NCBI GenBank assembly: GCA_024509875.1
Contig: JAMPIV010000302.1
Coordinates: forward strand, 124,001 to 188,000
DNA from: Oreohelix idahoensis
Taxonomy: Eukaryota > Mollusca > Gastropoda > Stylommatophora > Oreohelicidae
Direction: 5' to 3'
DNA: 64,000 nucleotides
The notes below the pieces were generated by a model. It was given only the letters and a program-made list of their open reading frames with translations. It ran no database searches and was not told the origin of the DNA. Shown piece by piece: positions 12,037-23,175 of this stretch (position 1 is its first letter; every line of letters starts with the position of its first letter). The translations under genes and the position numbers were made by a program.

Positions 12037-14590
12037 CATCACGACCACTATTATTATCGTCGACACCACCACCATCATTAATATCGTCATCACCACCACC
12101 ACCACTAAAAAAGTCGTCATCCCCATTAATATCTTTGCCACCACCATCACCATTAATATCGTCGTCACCACTCCACCATTTTTCTTATCGTCACCAGCAC
12201 AACCACTAGTATCGTCGTAACCACACCACCATTAATATCATCATCACGACCACCATTATAATCGTAGTCACCACCATCACCATTATTATCGTCGTCACAA
12301 CAAACACCATTATTATCGTCGTCACCACCACAACCATAATTATCGTCGTCACCACCATCACCATTAATATAGTCGTTACCACCACCATCATTATTATCGC
12401 CGTCACCACCACCATTATTATCATCGTCACCACCACCAATATTATCGTTGTAACCAAAACCATTTTTATCGGTTTCACTAGCACCATTATATTATCGTCG
12501 TCACCATCTTCATTGTTATCGTCGTCACTACCACAATTATTGTCTCCGTGGTTACTACCACTATCGTCGTCCAGGTTACCACCACCATCATCGTCCAGGT
12601 TACCACCACCATCGTCGTCCAGGTTTCCACCATTATCGTTGTCATGGTTACCAACAGCATCATCGTTGTCATGATTACTACCACCATCGTCGTCGTCATA
12701 GTTACCACCACTATCATCGTCATGGATGCCACTACCATCATCCTCGTCATTATTACCACCTCCATCAGCGTCATCATGATTACTTCCACCATCGTCGTCG
12801 TCATGATTACTACCACCATCATCGTCGGCACAGTTACCCCCACCATCATCGTCATGATTACTGCTACAATCATCGTCATGCTTACCACCAGCATCATCGT
12901 CATCATGATCACTACAACCATCAGTGTTATAGTTACCACCCCATCATCGTCATAGTTACCACGACCACCATCATCGTCATAGTTACCACTACCACCATCA
13001 TCATAGTTACCACCACCAACGTCGTCGTCATAATTAACACCACCATCATCGACGTCATGGTTACCACCACCAACATCGACATAGTTACCACCACCAACAT
13101 CGTCATAGTTACCACCACCAACATCGTCAAAGTTACCACCGCCAACATCGTCATAGTTATCAACTCCGTCGTCGTCATAGTTCATACCAATAAGATCGTC
13201 AAAGTTACCACCACCATCATTGCCGTCATGGTTACCACAACCAACATCGTCATAATTACCACCGTCATCGTCGTCATATTTACCACCACCAACATCGTCA
13301 TAGTTACCACCACTATGGTCATAGTTACCACCACCACCATCGTCATAGTTACCACCACCAACATCGTCATAGTTATCACCACCAACATTGTCGTCATGAT
13401 TAACACCACTATCATCGTCGGCATAGTACCACCACTAACATCGTCACAGTTACCACCACCACCATTGTCATAACTACCACCAGCACCATCATCGTTATGT
13501 TACTACCACCAACATCGTCATAGTTACTACCTCCATCAGCATCATAGTCTCCTCACCATCATCGTCATAGTCACCACCAACATCGTCATAGTTACTAACT
13601 CCATCATCGTCATATTTACAACCACCAACATCGTCACACTTACCACCACCAACATCATCATAGTTACCACCACCAACATCGTTATAGGTACTAAAACCAA
13701 CATCGTCATATTTACTACCACCAACATCGTCATAGTTACCACCACCAACATCGTCATAGCTACAACCACCAATATCATCATAGTTACCACTACTAACATC
13801 GTTGTCATGGTTAATAACCAACATCGTCATTGTTACCACCACCAACATCGTCATAGTTACCAAAACTAACATCGTCATAGTTACAACCACTAACTTCGTC
13901 ATGGTTACCAGCAGCACCATCGTCATAGTTACCACCACCAACATCGTCATAGCTACAACCACCAATATCATCATAGTTACCACTACTAACATCGTTGTCA
14001 TGGTTAATAACCACCAACATCGTCGTCGTCACCACCACCAACATCGACATAGTTACCACCACCAACATCGTCATAGTTACCACCACCAATATCGTCATAA
14101 TTACCATCACCAACATCGTCATAGTTACCACCACCACCATCGTCATAGTTACCACCACCACCATCCTCATAGTTACCACAACCAACATTGTCGTCATGAT
14201 TAACACCATCATCATCGTCGACATTTTTACCATCGCTAACATCGTCATAGTTACCACCACCATCATCGTCGTCATGGTTAGCACCAACAACATCGTCATA
14301 GTTACCACCACCATCATCGTCGTCATGGTTAGCACCACCAACATCATCATAGTAACCACCACCAACATCGTCATAGTTACCACCTCCATCATCGTCGTCA
14401 TGGTTAGCACCCCCAACATCGTCATAGTTAACACCACCAACATCGTCATTGTTACCACTACCATCATCGTCGTCATGGTTAGCACCACCAACATCGTCAT
14501 AGTTAGCACCACCAACATCGTCATGGTTAGCACCACCAACATCGTCATAGTTATCACCACCATCATCGTCGTCATAGTTACCACTGTGAC
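12037..14590. repeat. 24-bp minisatellite, right part, two subfamilies
   Basis: To about 12540 the unit resembles that at 11541. From about 12540 to 14590 it is dominated by a different 24-bp unit starting CATCGTCATAGTTACCACC. Larger higher-order units occur: a block around 13740-13800 recurs almost exactly at 13920-14010. On the minus strand the 24-bp period encodes an eight-residue repeat NYDDVGGG, but other frames are also open, so coding is unlikely. Confidence 0.93.
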
Positions 14591-15337
14591 AGTACGGACT
14601 GTTACGTCGGATTAACACTAAGGTGCTGCCACTTAATTATAGTTAGGGTAAGAATACTTAGCAAGATTAAACACTAAGTATTTGAACGTGTCTAGTTAGT
14701 GTAATAACACTAGTCACATATCCTATGAGTGATTTAATAAAAGTGTTCAGAAATGACGTCATCGAACTTGGGGTAGAATTGCCCAGTAGTTAGGACGGAA
14801 GTGATTGTTTGAGAGAAGGGGGTTAAGTGAGTTGTTTTGGGCACGAGACGAGCAAGGCAGTGATTTTTGGGGTTTAGGACCATCTTGTAAGTTCGATGGC
14901 TGTGTGTTATTTCTTGGGATGATTGGTTTGTATACCAAAGAAGCACATGTATTTATGAACTATTATGAAGTTGTCAGAGTGTGCAGACACTAAATAAAGG
15001 TATACATTCATATTTAGTCCAGCTTGAACTTATTTCCTGAACGTCAGTAGGAAGTGTCGTTTGTTTACATCAGGTAATAGAGAAAAGAATATCACCATAT
15101 TTTCGGCGATCTTACAGAAACATAAACACAGTTACGAGTCTCCAAAAGAACCACCTGGGTTGTGTTCCTATTCTGTAATCACCATCTCTGGCAGTCGCCA
15201 GTAAAACAACAGATGAACACTGATAAAAGATTCCACCCCATTCTCACCCTGTCACACTAGACTTGATTTGTCGCCGTGACCTAGCCCGGTCACATCTAAC
15301 TTGATTTGGTGCCGTTCCCGTCCACTCCCCGGCCACA
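14591..15337. other. Unique-looking stretch without recognised gene
   Basis: No ORF of note and no repeat recognised. It separates the large minisatellite from a small outlying patch of the same repeat. Confidence 0.4.
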
Positions 15338-15495
15338 TAACCACTAACATCGTCATAGTTACCTCCGCCAACATCGTCGTCGTCACCATCACTATCATGA
15401 TCATCGCTATCATCTCTTTCAACGACCTCATCAACTTTCGAACTCCAGCGTCTTCTTCCATCGTGATTGTCATCACCACTACCATGATAATTTAA
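15338..15495. repeat. Outlying fragment of the 24-bp minisatellite
   Basis: Contains ACCACTAACATCGTCATAGTTACC and further ATCGTC/ACCATCA words in the same sense as 12540-14590, 750 bp away from the main array. It is probably a detached piece of that array. Confidence 0.75.
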
Positions 15496-15675
15496 TGAGC
15501 CATTCGTGGTTTCATCCAGTCATCATTAGGCAAACAACAAGAAATGGACGTATGTAACTAGTCGAGTACGCCTGACAGGTAGATAGGACTAATCTTCCCT
15601 AAATTCATGATTGGCTTCCTGCAAGGAAACCTACTGTAGCGGTTGTGCCATGCCACATTTAGAGCAAAAAATAAG

Positions 15676-16125
<450 letters not shown>

Positions 16126-16239
16126 CCTTATAGGTACGCATGTGCTGGGTAGACCCCCCAGCCAGGTAAGACGGAACAGACAACCAGACGTCTACCTGGC
16201 GAAATACCTCATGTTAGTTCTGGTGGAAGATTTGTAGGT

Positions 16240-16470
16240 TGATATACCTGAGCCAAGTGGTTCCCGATGACAAAGACAAATTATAACTACTGATTCCCCA
16301 GGCATGTCGTAAAAGGCTAGAAATATGAAGCTATCCATGGATCTAGCAAACTCGTCATGTAACAAAAACTGCTACATGAACCATCCCCGGAAGAGTACTT
16401 GTATGTTTTTGGTGCAGACTTCATAATAAGGTGCCAGCTATACTAGTTCCTTGATCAAGAGCTTAATTGC
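16240..16470 (+). repeat. 240-bp dispersed repeat, copy 1
   Basis: Shares an ordered set of words with 30955-31195 (minus) and 22145-22325 (plus): GACAAAGA, CAGGCATGTCGTAAAAGGC, CATGT-CAAAAA-TGC-ACA, GGTGCAGACTTC, and CAGCTATA near the end with GTTCCTTG. The core GTCGTAAGAGGCGAC is of a kind I associate with molluscan dispersed repeats. The copies are much diverged, with no clear ends and no ORF conserved among all three. It could be a SINE body or a piece of a non-LTR element. Confidence 0.55.
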
Positions 16471-16479
16471 TCAAGCAAT

Positions 16480-16870
16480 AACTAAAAAGTGGCCAGTAGC
16501 ATGGGACCAAAGTAGAAAAGCAAGACACTCATATAAAATCCAAAAAACAAACAACAATAAAATGTCAAATACAAGATGAACTAAAAATACCAATTAATAA
16601 AATAATTACTGAGGTTCAATCTTGGAACTGGATATTTCATGATTGAGGAACCCACGTTTTAAGAGTGTCAAGAACCAAAAACAATTAGACACTTTCTGGT
16701 GGACTGCAAAAAATATTACCAGCAGAGGCAAAACAGTCAGACATAGGGTACTGTAGTAACCACAAGGTAGAAATGAGTGTTGAAAATCTCATAGGCACTA
16801 AGACCCCACCAGAAATACAATAAAAAAAGTTAATAAAACACGTTATAACAAAAACAAAAGCTGACATATA
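16480..16870 (+). pseudogene. I-like non-LTR retrotransposon, C-terminal remnant
   Basis: The plus strand reads VAWDQSRKARHSYKIQKT in one frame, and further on TIRHFLVDCKKYYQQR in another. This matches the segment after RNase H in I/Jockey-type elements, where a WQ-x-WD-x-S-x-x-GR-x-x-Y block is followed by a Cys/His motif with ET-x-x-H-x-L-x-x-C. Stops and shifts are numerous. It is a short dead fragment of a family different from A and B. Confidence 0.55.
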
Positions 16871-17592
16871 AAAATAAATAAATAAGGATGATAGCCAGTA
16901 GTCTACACTGGTGAAAGACTCCCCCCAGATAAATACAGATTTACCAAATAAACATCCAGTGAAAAATAAAAAAATACCTGTTTAGACAATATCATATTTT
17001 GGATAATAAAACCATTTTGAACTATAACTACAAAAGTAAAAATACCTACTAGAGATAATATAGTATAAAAATAAATACAAACAGAAGCATATTACAATAA
17101 AATAAACACGTTGTCGTGGTTGAGTTAGAGTGTAGAGTATTTGTCGAGTTGGACAATAGTAGTGAAACCGACAAGGGATAGTGGACTGACAGAGTTATAG
17201 ATTACACACACAGAAAGGTGTAAATAGGAGATGGACTTGAGACAACCTGGAAGAAGATTTACCAAAATGATCTCTCTCTCCAAGCCTCAACTCACTTATG
17301 TCTGTCTAAGCACCTCCTGCTCTCTCTCTTTTCTCTTATCATACATAGAGATTATAGTAAAGAGCTAAAAATACAAATATGGATGGAAAGGTCGTGAACA
17401 GCGCATTAATAAATGTGTAAAATTTATTAAAGAAGAAAAAGCATGAAAATAATGCATATCATCACAACAACATAAAATTACCTCAATAATCAAATATTCA
17501 TCAATAATCATATACACCAACAACCACACACACAGATCACCATTCATAAAACCTGTAGAACACAAAGAGATAAATAATCGAGTGACAGTCCT
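16871..17592. other. AT-rich stretch without recognised gene
   Basis: A-rich, with many AAATAAATA words. No ORF or repeat could be assigned. It may include the 3' tail of the non-LTR remnant to its left. Confidence 0.4.
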
Positions 17593-17960
17593 TCGGTTTT
17601 CGGGGACCAGCTGAAGTAACTCCAGTAAGTGGTGTTTTCGTATATATCCTCCATCGGTGATGGAATTAACCTGAATAACATCCCTGTATAGGCGCTATCG
17701 TTGGTGACCCCCCCTACTGGCGCGAGTTGGGCTGGGGAACGCTGTTTATCTCCTGCTGACCAACTGATTGAACTGGGCGACAGCCTGTCTGCTTTTCGGG
17801 GACCAAATGTACTAGCTCCAGGAAGTGAATTACTTGTAGATCCTTCGTGAGGGACTAGCCTACAAAACTTTCTTTGTTGGTGCTAAACGTTGGTGACTCC
17901 CCTTATAGCGTGAGTGGGGGCTGGAACTCTGTCCATAGATGGCTGCTCATACGTGCGAGG
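17593..17960. repeat. Diverged 197-bp tandem duplication
   Basis: Copy 1 starts near 17593 (TTTTCGGGGACCAGCTG) and copy 2 near 17790 (TTTTCGGGGACCAAATG). Further matching pairs occur in the same order: ACTCCAGTAAGTG/GCTCCAGGAAGTG and GTTGGTGACCCC/GTTGGTGACTCC followed by GCGAGT/GCGTGAGT and GGGCTGG. TTGGTGACCCC resembles primer-binding regions of some LTR retrotransposons, but no LTR boundary is seen. Confidence 0.65.
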
Positions 17961-18623
17961 TTTTAAGTATCCAGGAAATACACCAGAAGAAGTCACTTGA
18001 GGACACAGAGACCCAGGCGCGCTTATCCGGCGCAAGGCTCCGCTTGGCTGTAAATCCTGTTTAAACTGGTTTGGCTGTGGTTTGCTGAGTGCCCCGTTTA
18101 GGCACAAAAAAGGCGGGTGATATGGAATTCTGCTATAGGCATGCTGAGGGGGTTCGATATTCTGGAAGCCGCAATGCTCTGGCTGGTAATCAATAGGCGA
18201 GTAGAGAACTACTACTGCGTTTGGCGATTCCAGATTTTGCGTTGGCTCCGTTGCACTGCGTGAGCTTAACTTGGCGTTGACAAAAAAGGGGTTTTGATTC
18301 AGGAACGGGGTTGACGATTCGTTGCTAGATGTATACAGAAACCCTCTAGATCGAAGAGTATATGACTTTCTTCGCCTGACTGAAGTCTGCTCTAGCGATT
18401 CGGTCTTCCTGAAACTGAGACCCAAAAAGAGACACCCTTTTACATCAAGCAAATAATAAATCACACTAACTTTATACAGAAAGTTTCGCTCCACTATGGG
18501 ATTAAATTTATTGTAGTTATTGCTATGATAGTTTAGGGCTGTCTTTAACCATGTCTCCTGTTCCTTAAAAATATCAATTATCAACACGCGCCCGCATAGG
18601 CTTAATATCTTTTGCACACCCAT
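17883..18623 (-). CDS. Uncharacterised ORF, 246 codons
   Basis: An open frame begins at the ATG at 18623 and ends at 17883. The product is Ser/Pro/Asn-rich in its second half, with a Lys/Arg cluster (SVRRRKSYTLRSRGF) near residue 85. I recognise no domain, signal peptide or membrane segment. Its C-terminal end lies in the 197-bp tandem duplication, which argues against a conserved coding end. It may be chance, an exon, or part of a retroelement. No promoter or splice site was judged reliable. Confidence 0.2.
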   Translation of the reverse strand: MGVQKILSLCGRVLIIDIFKEQETWLKTALNYHSNNYNKFNPIVERNFLYKVSVIYYLLDVKGCLFLGLSFRKTESLEQTSVRRRKSYTLRSRGFLYTSSNESSTPFLNQNPFFVNAKLSSRSATEPTQNLESPNAVVVLYSPIDYQPEHCGFQNIEPPQHAYSRIPYHPPFLCLNGALSKPQPNQFKQDLQPSGALRRISAPGSLCPQVTSSGVFPGYLKPRTYEQPSMDRVPAPTHAIRGVTNV

Positions 18624-18639
18624 GTAACTGTCATTAAAT

Positions 18640-21340
18640 ATTCTGACAGCAAAATCTACTCCTCTTCTCCCAATCTCAACATACAGGAAACCTAACCTGT
18701 AGTTACAGTTAAATGAATATGCTTATTCATCTTACAACAATTAAATGAATTTACATAAACAGATTACAGCATTTGACATTACACAAATAAATCGTATGTC
18801 CCCTTTGGGAAAATATATTAGCATTTCCACAAAATGAGTACAAAGAAAATGCAATGTTCTTGCTATATAATAATACAGTTGTGGCTAGATCATACGATAT
18901 AATTATATCTATGCCTGGTGACTGCTTTCAGTGAAAGTTATAGACTAGTGCCTAGCCACACAAGTAAGCATAAAATGATCCTCCCTTGCCACTAGAAATA
19001 TCTATCAAAAGGAATAAGTGACTATCTCCTATAATCCAGAGTTATTACCTGCATCTCACTATTCAGTTTTAAAGTGAACAATCCACACCTGACATTATCT
19101 TACAGAAATGACAGTTAATTTTTGCTGACTCTTAACCCAATGGTAAGCATTCGTGGACTGATTCTACGCCTAATGTTATTGTAAGTTTAACATTTAACCC
19201 ATGATAAACCGTAACAGTTTAAGCACCACTTAATAGGCCGTAGACAGCGCTACCTTATCACTGAATAAATTACTAGGAGAAGTCCTACGAAATAAATTCA
19301 CTTTCCTAACAGATATATAAAAGCTAACATGCATCTAATATTACTAATTATAAGATATGTCAACTCACCCGAAAAATGACTAGAAACATAGGCAAACACA
19401 TTCTAGTATTGTGTTAAAGTTTGCCTTATCTCATGATGGTCATCTACGGGCCAGGAATTACGAATGTCTTTGTCTATTAAAACCAGTCTACTTTATAGAT
19501 CACAAGGGACGCTTCCCACCCCCCCGGTTGAAAGGGGCATGCTACGAAGAAAAATAACAAACAAAAGTAATTTTTAAAAAAATAATCCCTGATTCTCTAT
19601 AAGTAGCAATAAAAATGAAACTATGACGATGGCGCTGGCAACTACAACATAAAACAAAGTTGCTACAAAAACAACCGCTACAGCAGCACGTATGTTCACG
19701 TAGGCTTGCTCTATGGGATCCAGACATGTCCAGTGGTGGCTCTATTCTCTATCAGGAGCGAAAAAGATGGTGGTGATGATGACTGAGACGAAAGTTAGTT
19801 CTCGATAAAGGAAAATATTCATCGTGTGTACTTTAACACAAAATGTACAAGTACAACATCATGTTTAAAATATATAAAGACACAGAAAGAACATTCATGT
19901 GAGCTATCGCATCCATTCATTCCTTGTCGTCTCCCCACGGAGCATAGGTTTTCAGCAAATACGATTAAACCTGTAGAGCAGGGGGGAAAGTGTAAGTGTA
20001 TAAATAAAACACTGCCTGCCTCTAAACAGCCTTGCTGTTTCAGGTGTTTTAACGAAGGCATCTGGAATGAGGAATCCCTACGTACATTTAAGCTAATGAT
20101 GTCTTTCCAGCTGATGACTAGAGCAAAGACATCTCTTCGCTCTCCCAATTCTCCCCCCCTTCCATATCTTTCTCCCGCTGTCTTCACCCCCCCCCTCCCC
20201 CCCACACACACACACCCGACGATCACTCTTTACATTCCCCTGTGCTCCGCTCAGTTATCTCCGCCCCTGACGTTAACCTCTGGCAGCGTTCCCATCATCC
20301 CTTCGATTAATCACCCAAACCAGGGCTTCCGCTTCGCTGTTCGTCTGTTTCCTGTTCAGCAAGAATTCTGGGTATTGCTGGCATTTTTGAGTGAGTACAA
20401 TCTTGATGTTATTACTAACACTTGTTCGTTTCTTGTGGAGCATAGGAGAATTCCTGATTTTAAATATGATTTATCTTTCTCCTATAGAATGAATGCCCAG
20501 CATTAGTTTATTAAATTTACACTTATTTGCTGGCTGTTCATTATATCAATACTTTATTTTTCTTTCCTGGCTTTTTTTATGGTCTTATCTTTTGATATTT
20601 GTGTGTTGTTTTATCTGATTTTCGTATTTTTATTTTCCTGCGTCTGTATCAGCTCTCGTCACTTGAACTTTTAGCTGAGATCCTTGTTAACTTTCAATTT
20701 TGTATTGTTGGTCAGATTATTCTATTGTTTCATTTTATTATTAATTGTTTCATTTTCTTGTCTTTGTTTCTTAATGTTTGTTTTGTGTTGGATTCTTTGC
20801 GTTGTTATTTATTTATTTCTTCTCCTGTATTTTCACTTGCTTATTTTGTGTTACTTTGTTTCTTCGTCTAAGCCTTGTTCTTTCTTTTTATTTTCTGTCA
20901 AACTCGTCTTTCATTTTATTTGTTAATTTTTCCACACACGTTTGCAGTGTCCTTCGTCTTGTTCTCGTATCGTGATCATTGTTTATTGTTCGCTGCCAAT
21001 GGAACATCAAGCCACCACTGCAACTAGCCTTCTTTCAGGAATCATGCACAGAGTTTTCACATGCTCTTGAAATTAGTTTTGTTTGATGACTTTGCCATGC
21101 CAATGCACAACCTCATATTAACCGCACTGTACCACATGCATGAGCCAGTAGTAGGCCTATACTATCTTTGTCTCATAAGAGTTCTCCTGGAGCAACACTG
21201 AATTTGTTCTTAACCCGTCTCTCTCTCCTGTTTGTGAAAGTGGCTGAGGAAGGGTAGATCCCAGAACCTTCTATATTACAAGTATCTCGTCACTTGTGAC
21301 GACTCCACACCAATGTTTATTTACATATATTTATTTATTT
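18640..21340. other. 2.7 kb without recognised gene
   Basis: AT-rich to 19800. A 226-codon open frame at 19826-20506 has no ATG at its start, contains a low-complexity CCCCCC/CACACA tract and resembles no family. At 20520-20980 the plus strand is strongly T-rich, giving spurious hydrophobic ORFs. No feature is supported. Confidence 0.4.
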
Positions 21341-22140
21341 TTTAATTTTTGGCTGCAACAGTTGCTCGCGACAGATTTATTTTTAATGTGGGCTGTCTTA
21401 ACAACACAACATCAGTGATCATAATGTTAAATAGTAATAATTGTTGCTGCTGTGGTTTAACTAGGGCTGCTGAGCTTCTCACTCTGTTGCAGCCAATACC
21501 AAGTTGAAGACTCCTTGGTGTTATCTTCACTGTAGATCTAGGCCTTTCCTGTGACTTTTCTGCCATTCTGAAACGTGCTGAGTAGAAGTCATGAGCTCGT
21601 TTCTTTAGCTTGGCTTGCGTTTATAGGATCATCACATCTGGTCTCAAGCCAGGAGGAAGAAGCGTGTAGCTCACTATGCATTCCCCACCCTCCAAAGGAG
21701 CTCTCCAAATATGCAAAGCTAAAATACTGTGCTATAGTTCTGGGCTCTTCCCCCCCCCCCCCCCCCGAGGAATTATCGCGTCCTACAAATAACCACTTCT
21801 CAGCTCCCATCACTGGATCTATAGTGAGACTCTCCTGCATGCAGTCCATCAGGTCAAAGCCAAAGAATCACGTCTGGGGCTCAAGTGACTTCTCCAAGCT
21901 TAGTGTGCAATGCTGAGTTCTCAACATGTTTCACCACAAGGAGAATCTCTGGAAGTGTGTGGATGATTTCAAGAGTTAATGAGGGTGTAATTAGCCCCCC
22001 ACTCATAGGTTCACTTCCACATCTGTATACTATAGCATTGTGCTTTACTGGTGGTCATATAAGGATGACTCCAGATTTTACCCCATTCATAACATTAGTA
22101 GTAGCAGTGCAAGTCTTTCAACGCCCGTTCTTGTTTGCGG
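21341..22140. other. Unassigned stretch with C homopolymer
   Basis: Contains a pure run of about 16 C at 21751-21766. Overlapping ORFs occur on both strands (for example 21849 to 21589 minus, 86 codons), none recognised. A weak LLGVIFTVDLGLSCDF reading on the plus strand is faintly like the end of an RT domain but is not enough to call. Confidence 0.3.
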
Positions 22141-22144
22141 TGGT

Positions 22145-22325
22145 CTTTCGGCAGACAAGGAATACGGTTATTGCGTCTTCAAGCGTGTCGTAAGAGACGA
22201 CAAATATGAGATTGCGTGTAGAGTTGCCGGCCTTATACAAAATACATTGCTACAGAAACCACCCTGCTGCAAGCCAATGAATGCATTTTGCGCAGGCTAC
22301 CGGCAAATGAAGCAGCTGTAGGGTG
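22145..22325 (+). repeat. 240-bp dispersed repeat, copy 2
   Basis: Contains GTGTCGTAAGAGACGACAAA, then CTACAGAAACCACC, CTGCTGCAAGCC, GCGCAGGCTACC and GGCAAATGAAGCAGCTGTAG in the same order as the copies at 16240 and 30955. It is shorter and ends at a G homopolymer (22326-22339). Confidence 0.45.
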
Positions 22326-22348
22326 GGGGGGGGGGGGGGTCCATGATC

Positions 22349-22616
22349 GGTAATGTTCACCCTGAGCGCCGTTTCGTTTACTTTGTACTTGGTATCGGAG
22401 TTTACAAGAAAGTAGGTATCATGACCATTTGATGCACAAGTCACCTCGACCGGCGATGGACACCTATTCTGATGCAGTCGGCTCGGCTTTATGTGCTCGA
22501 TCGGCGTATCCAATAAAGTTAAAACGCTCCAGCACGGAACATTAAACTCCGATACCAAGTACACAGTAAACGAAAGTAACGATATGATCTGGACGGCGCT
22601 CAGGGTGAACATTACC
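22349..22616. mobile_element. 268-bp foldback DNA element with 8-bp target duplication
   Basis: Terminal arms begin GGTAATGTTCACCCTGAGCG (22349 on) and are repeated inverted at the right end (to 22616). Similarity extends about 55-75 bp per arm with a small gap, to TTGGTATCGGAGTTT. Both sides carry CCATGATC (22341-22348 and 22617-22624), an 8-bp target duplication. The centre (about 22405-22545) is not palindromic and does not code. Eight-base duplications occur with hAT, P and Merlin elements; GG-starting ends are more like Merlin, but this is only a guess. Confidence 0.8.
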
Positions 22617-22789
22617 CCATGATCTATAGGGAACGAAAATAGAAATGATGATGATGTAATTGATTGCACAACAACCACAAGAAAAGACCAGGTCCTACGT
22701 CTGGTAACAAAATTAGTAGCAGATCTTTTTAAAGCAAGGAAGAGAGAAAAAAAAGAAACTATTAGAGAACATCTAGTAATTTTAAGTCT

Positions 22790-23110
22790 TCTTCTTTAAA
22801 TAACGTACAGGCTGGCGTGAGTGATCATTTCTCTCCACAACATCCTGTCCCCACTGCTGTTAAGAAGTCTGTTAAAAGGGTTTTTTTTCATTACCATGAT
22901 ATCAACTTGACCAGTAGCTTCTCTTCTTGTCGCCTGCTTTCTCTTGTTTCTTAGGATACTTCAATCTTTCCTGCTGTGAGAATATATTTCATCTGTTCTC
23001 TTCTCATATTATGTCCAAAGGAAGTAGGTTGCTTCTATCTAGCACGAATAATAATCTCCCTCTGCACACTGGCTTCTTCCATGACATCCTCATTACTCTG
23101 TTAGCTGTCC
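22790..23110 (-). pseudogene. Non-LTR retrotransposon, C-terminal remnant
   Basis: The minus strand reads, with shifts, REIIIRAR, then PTSFGHNMRREQMKYILTAGKIE and ESRRQEE. This is the YFGH-x-x-R and basic-linker arrangement that closes RTE-like ORFs. It differs from families A and B. The remnant is broken by stops and carries no catalytic domain. Confidence 0.6.
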
Positions 23111-23111
23111 A

Positions 23112-23175
23112 TGATATGCGGCTGTGTGGTTAAAGCGGTCTTCAACAAAGACCGGATGTGAAACAAGCTCACGTC
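23112..23175 (+). other. Possible tRNA-like SINE head
   Basis: GGCTGTGTGGTTAAAGCGGTC resembles a tRNA A-box region. Downstream, GATGTGAAACAAGC may be an eroded B box. The evidence is thin; a decayed SINE is the likely origin. Confidence 0.25.

Noticed and set aside
11541..14590. CRISPR-like array
   Set aside because: Repeat units are contiguous without unique spacers, and the context is eukaryotic.
19826..20506. 226-codon plus ORF
   Set aside because: No ATG at the start, low-complexity Pro/Thr/His tract, no domain.
20599..20975. Membrane protein from hydrophobic ORFs
   Set aside because: Strong T bias on this strand yields Phe/Leu-rich translation in all three frames.
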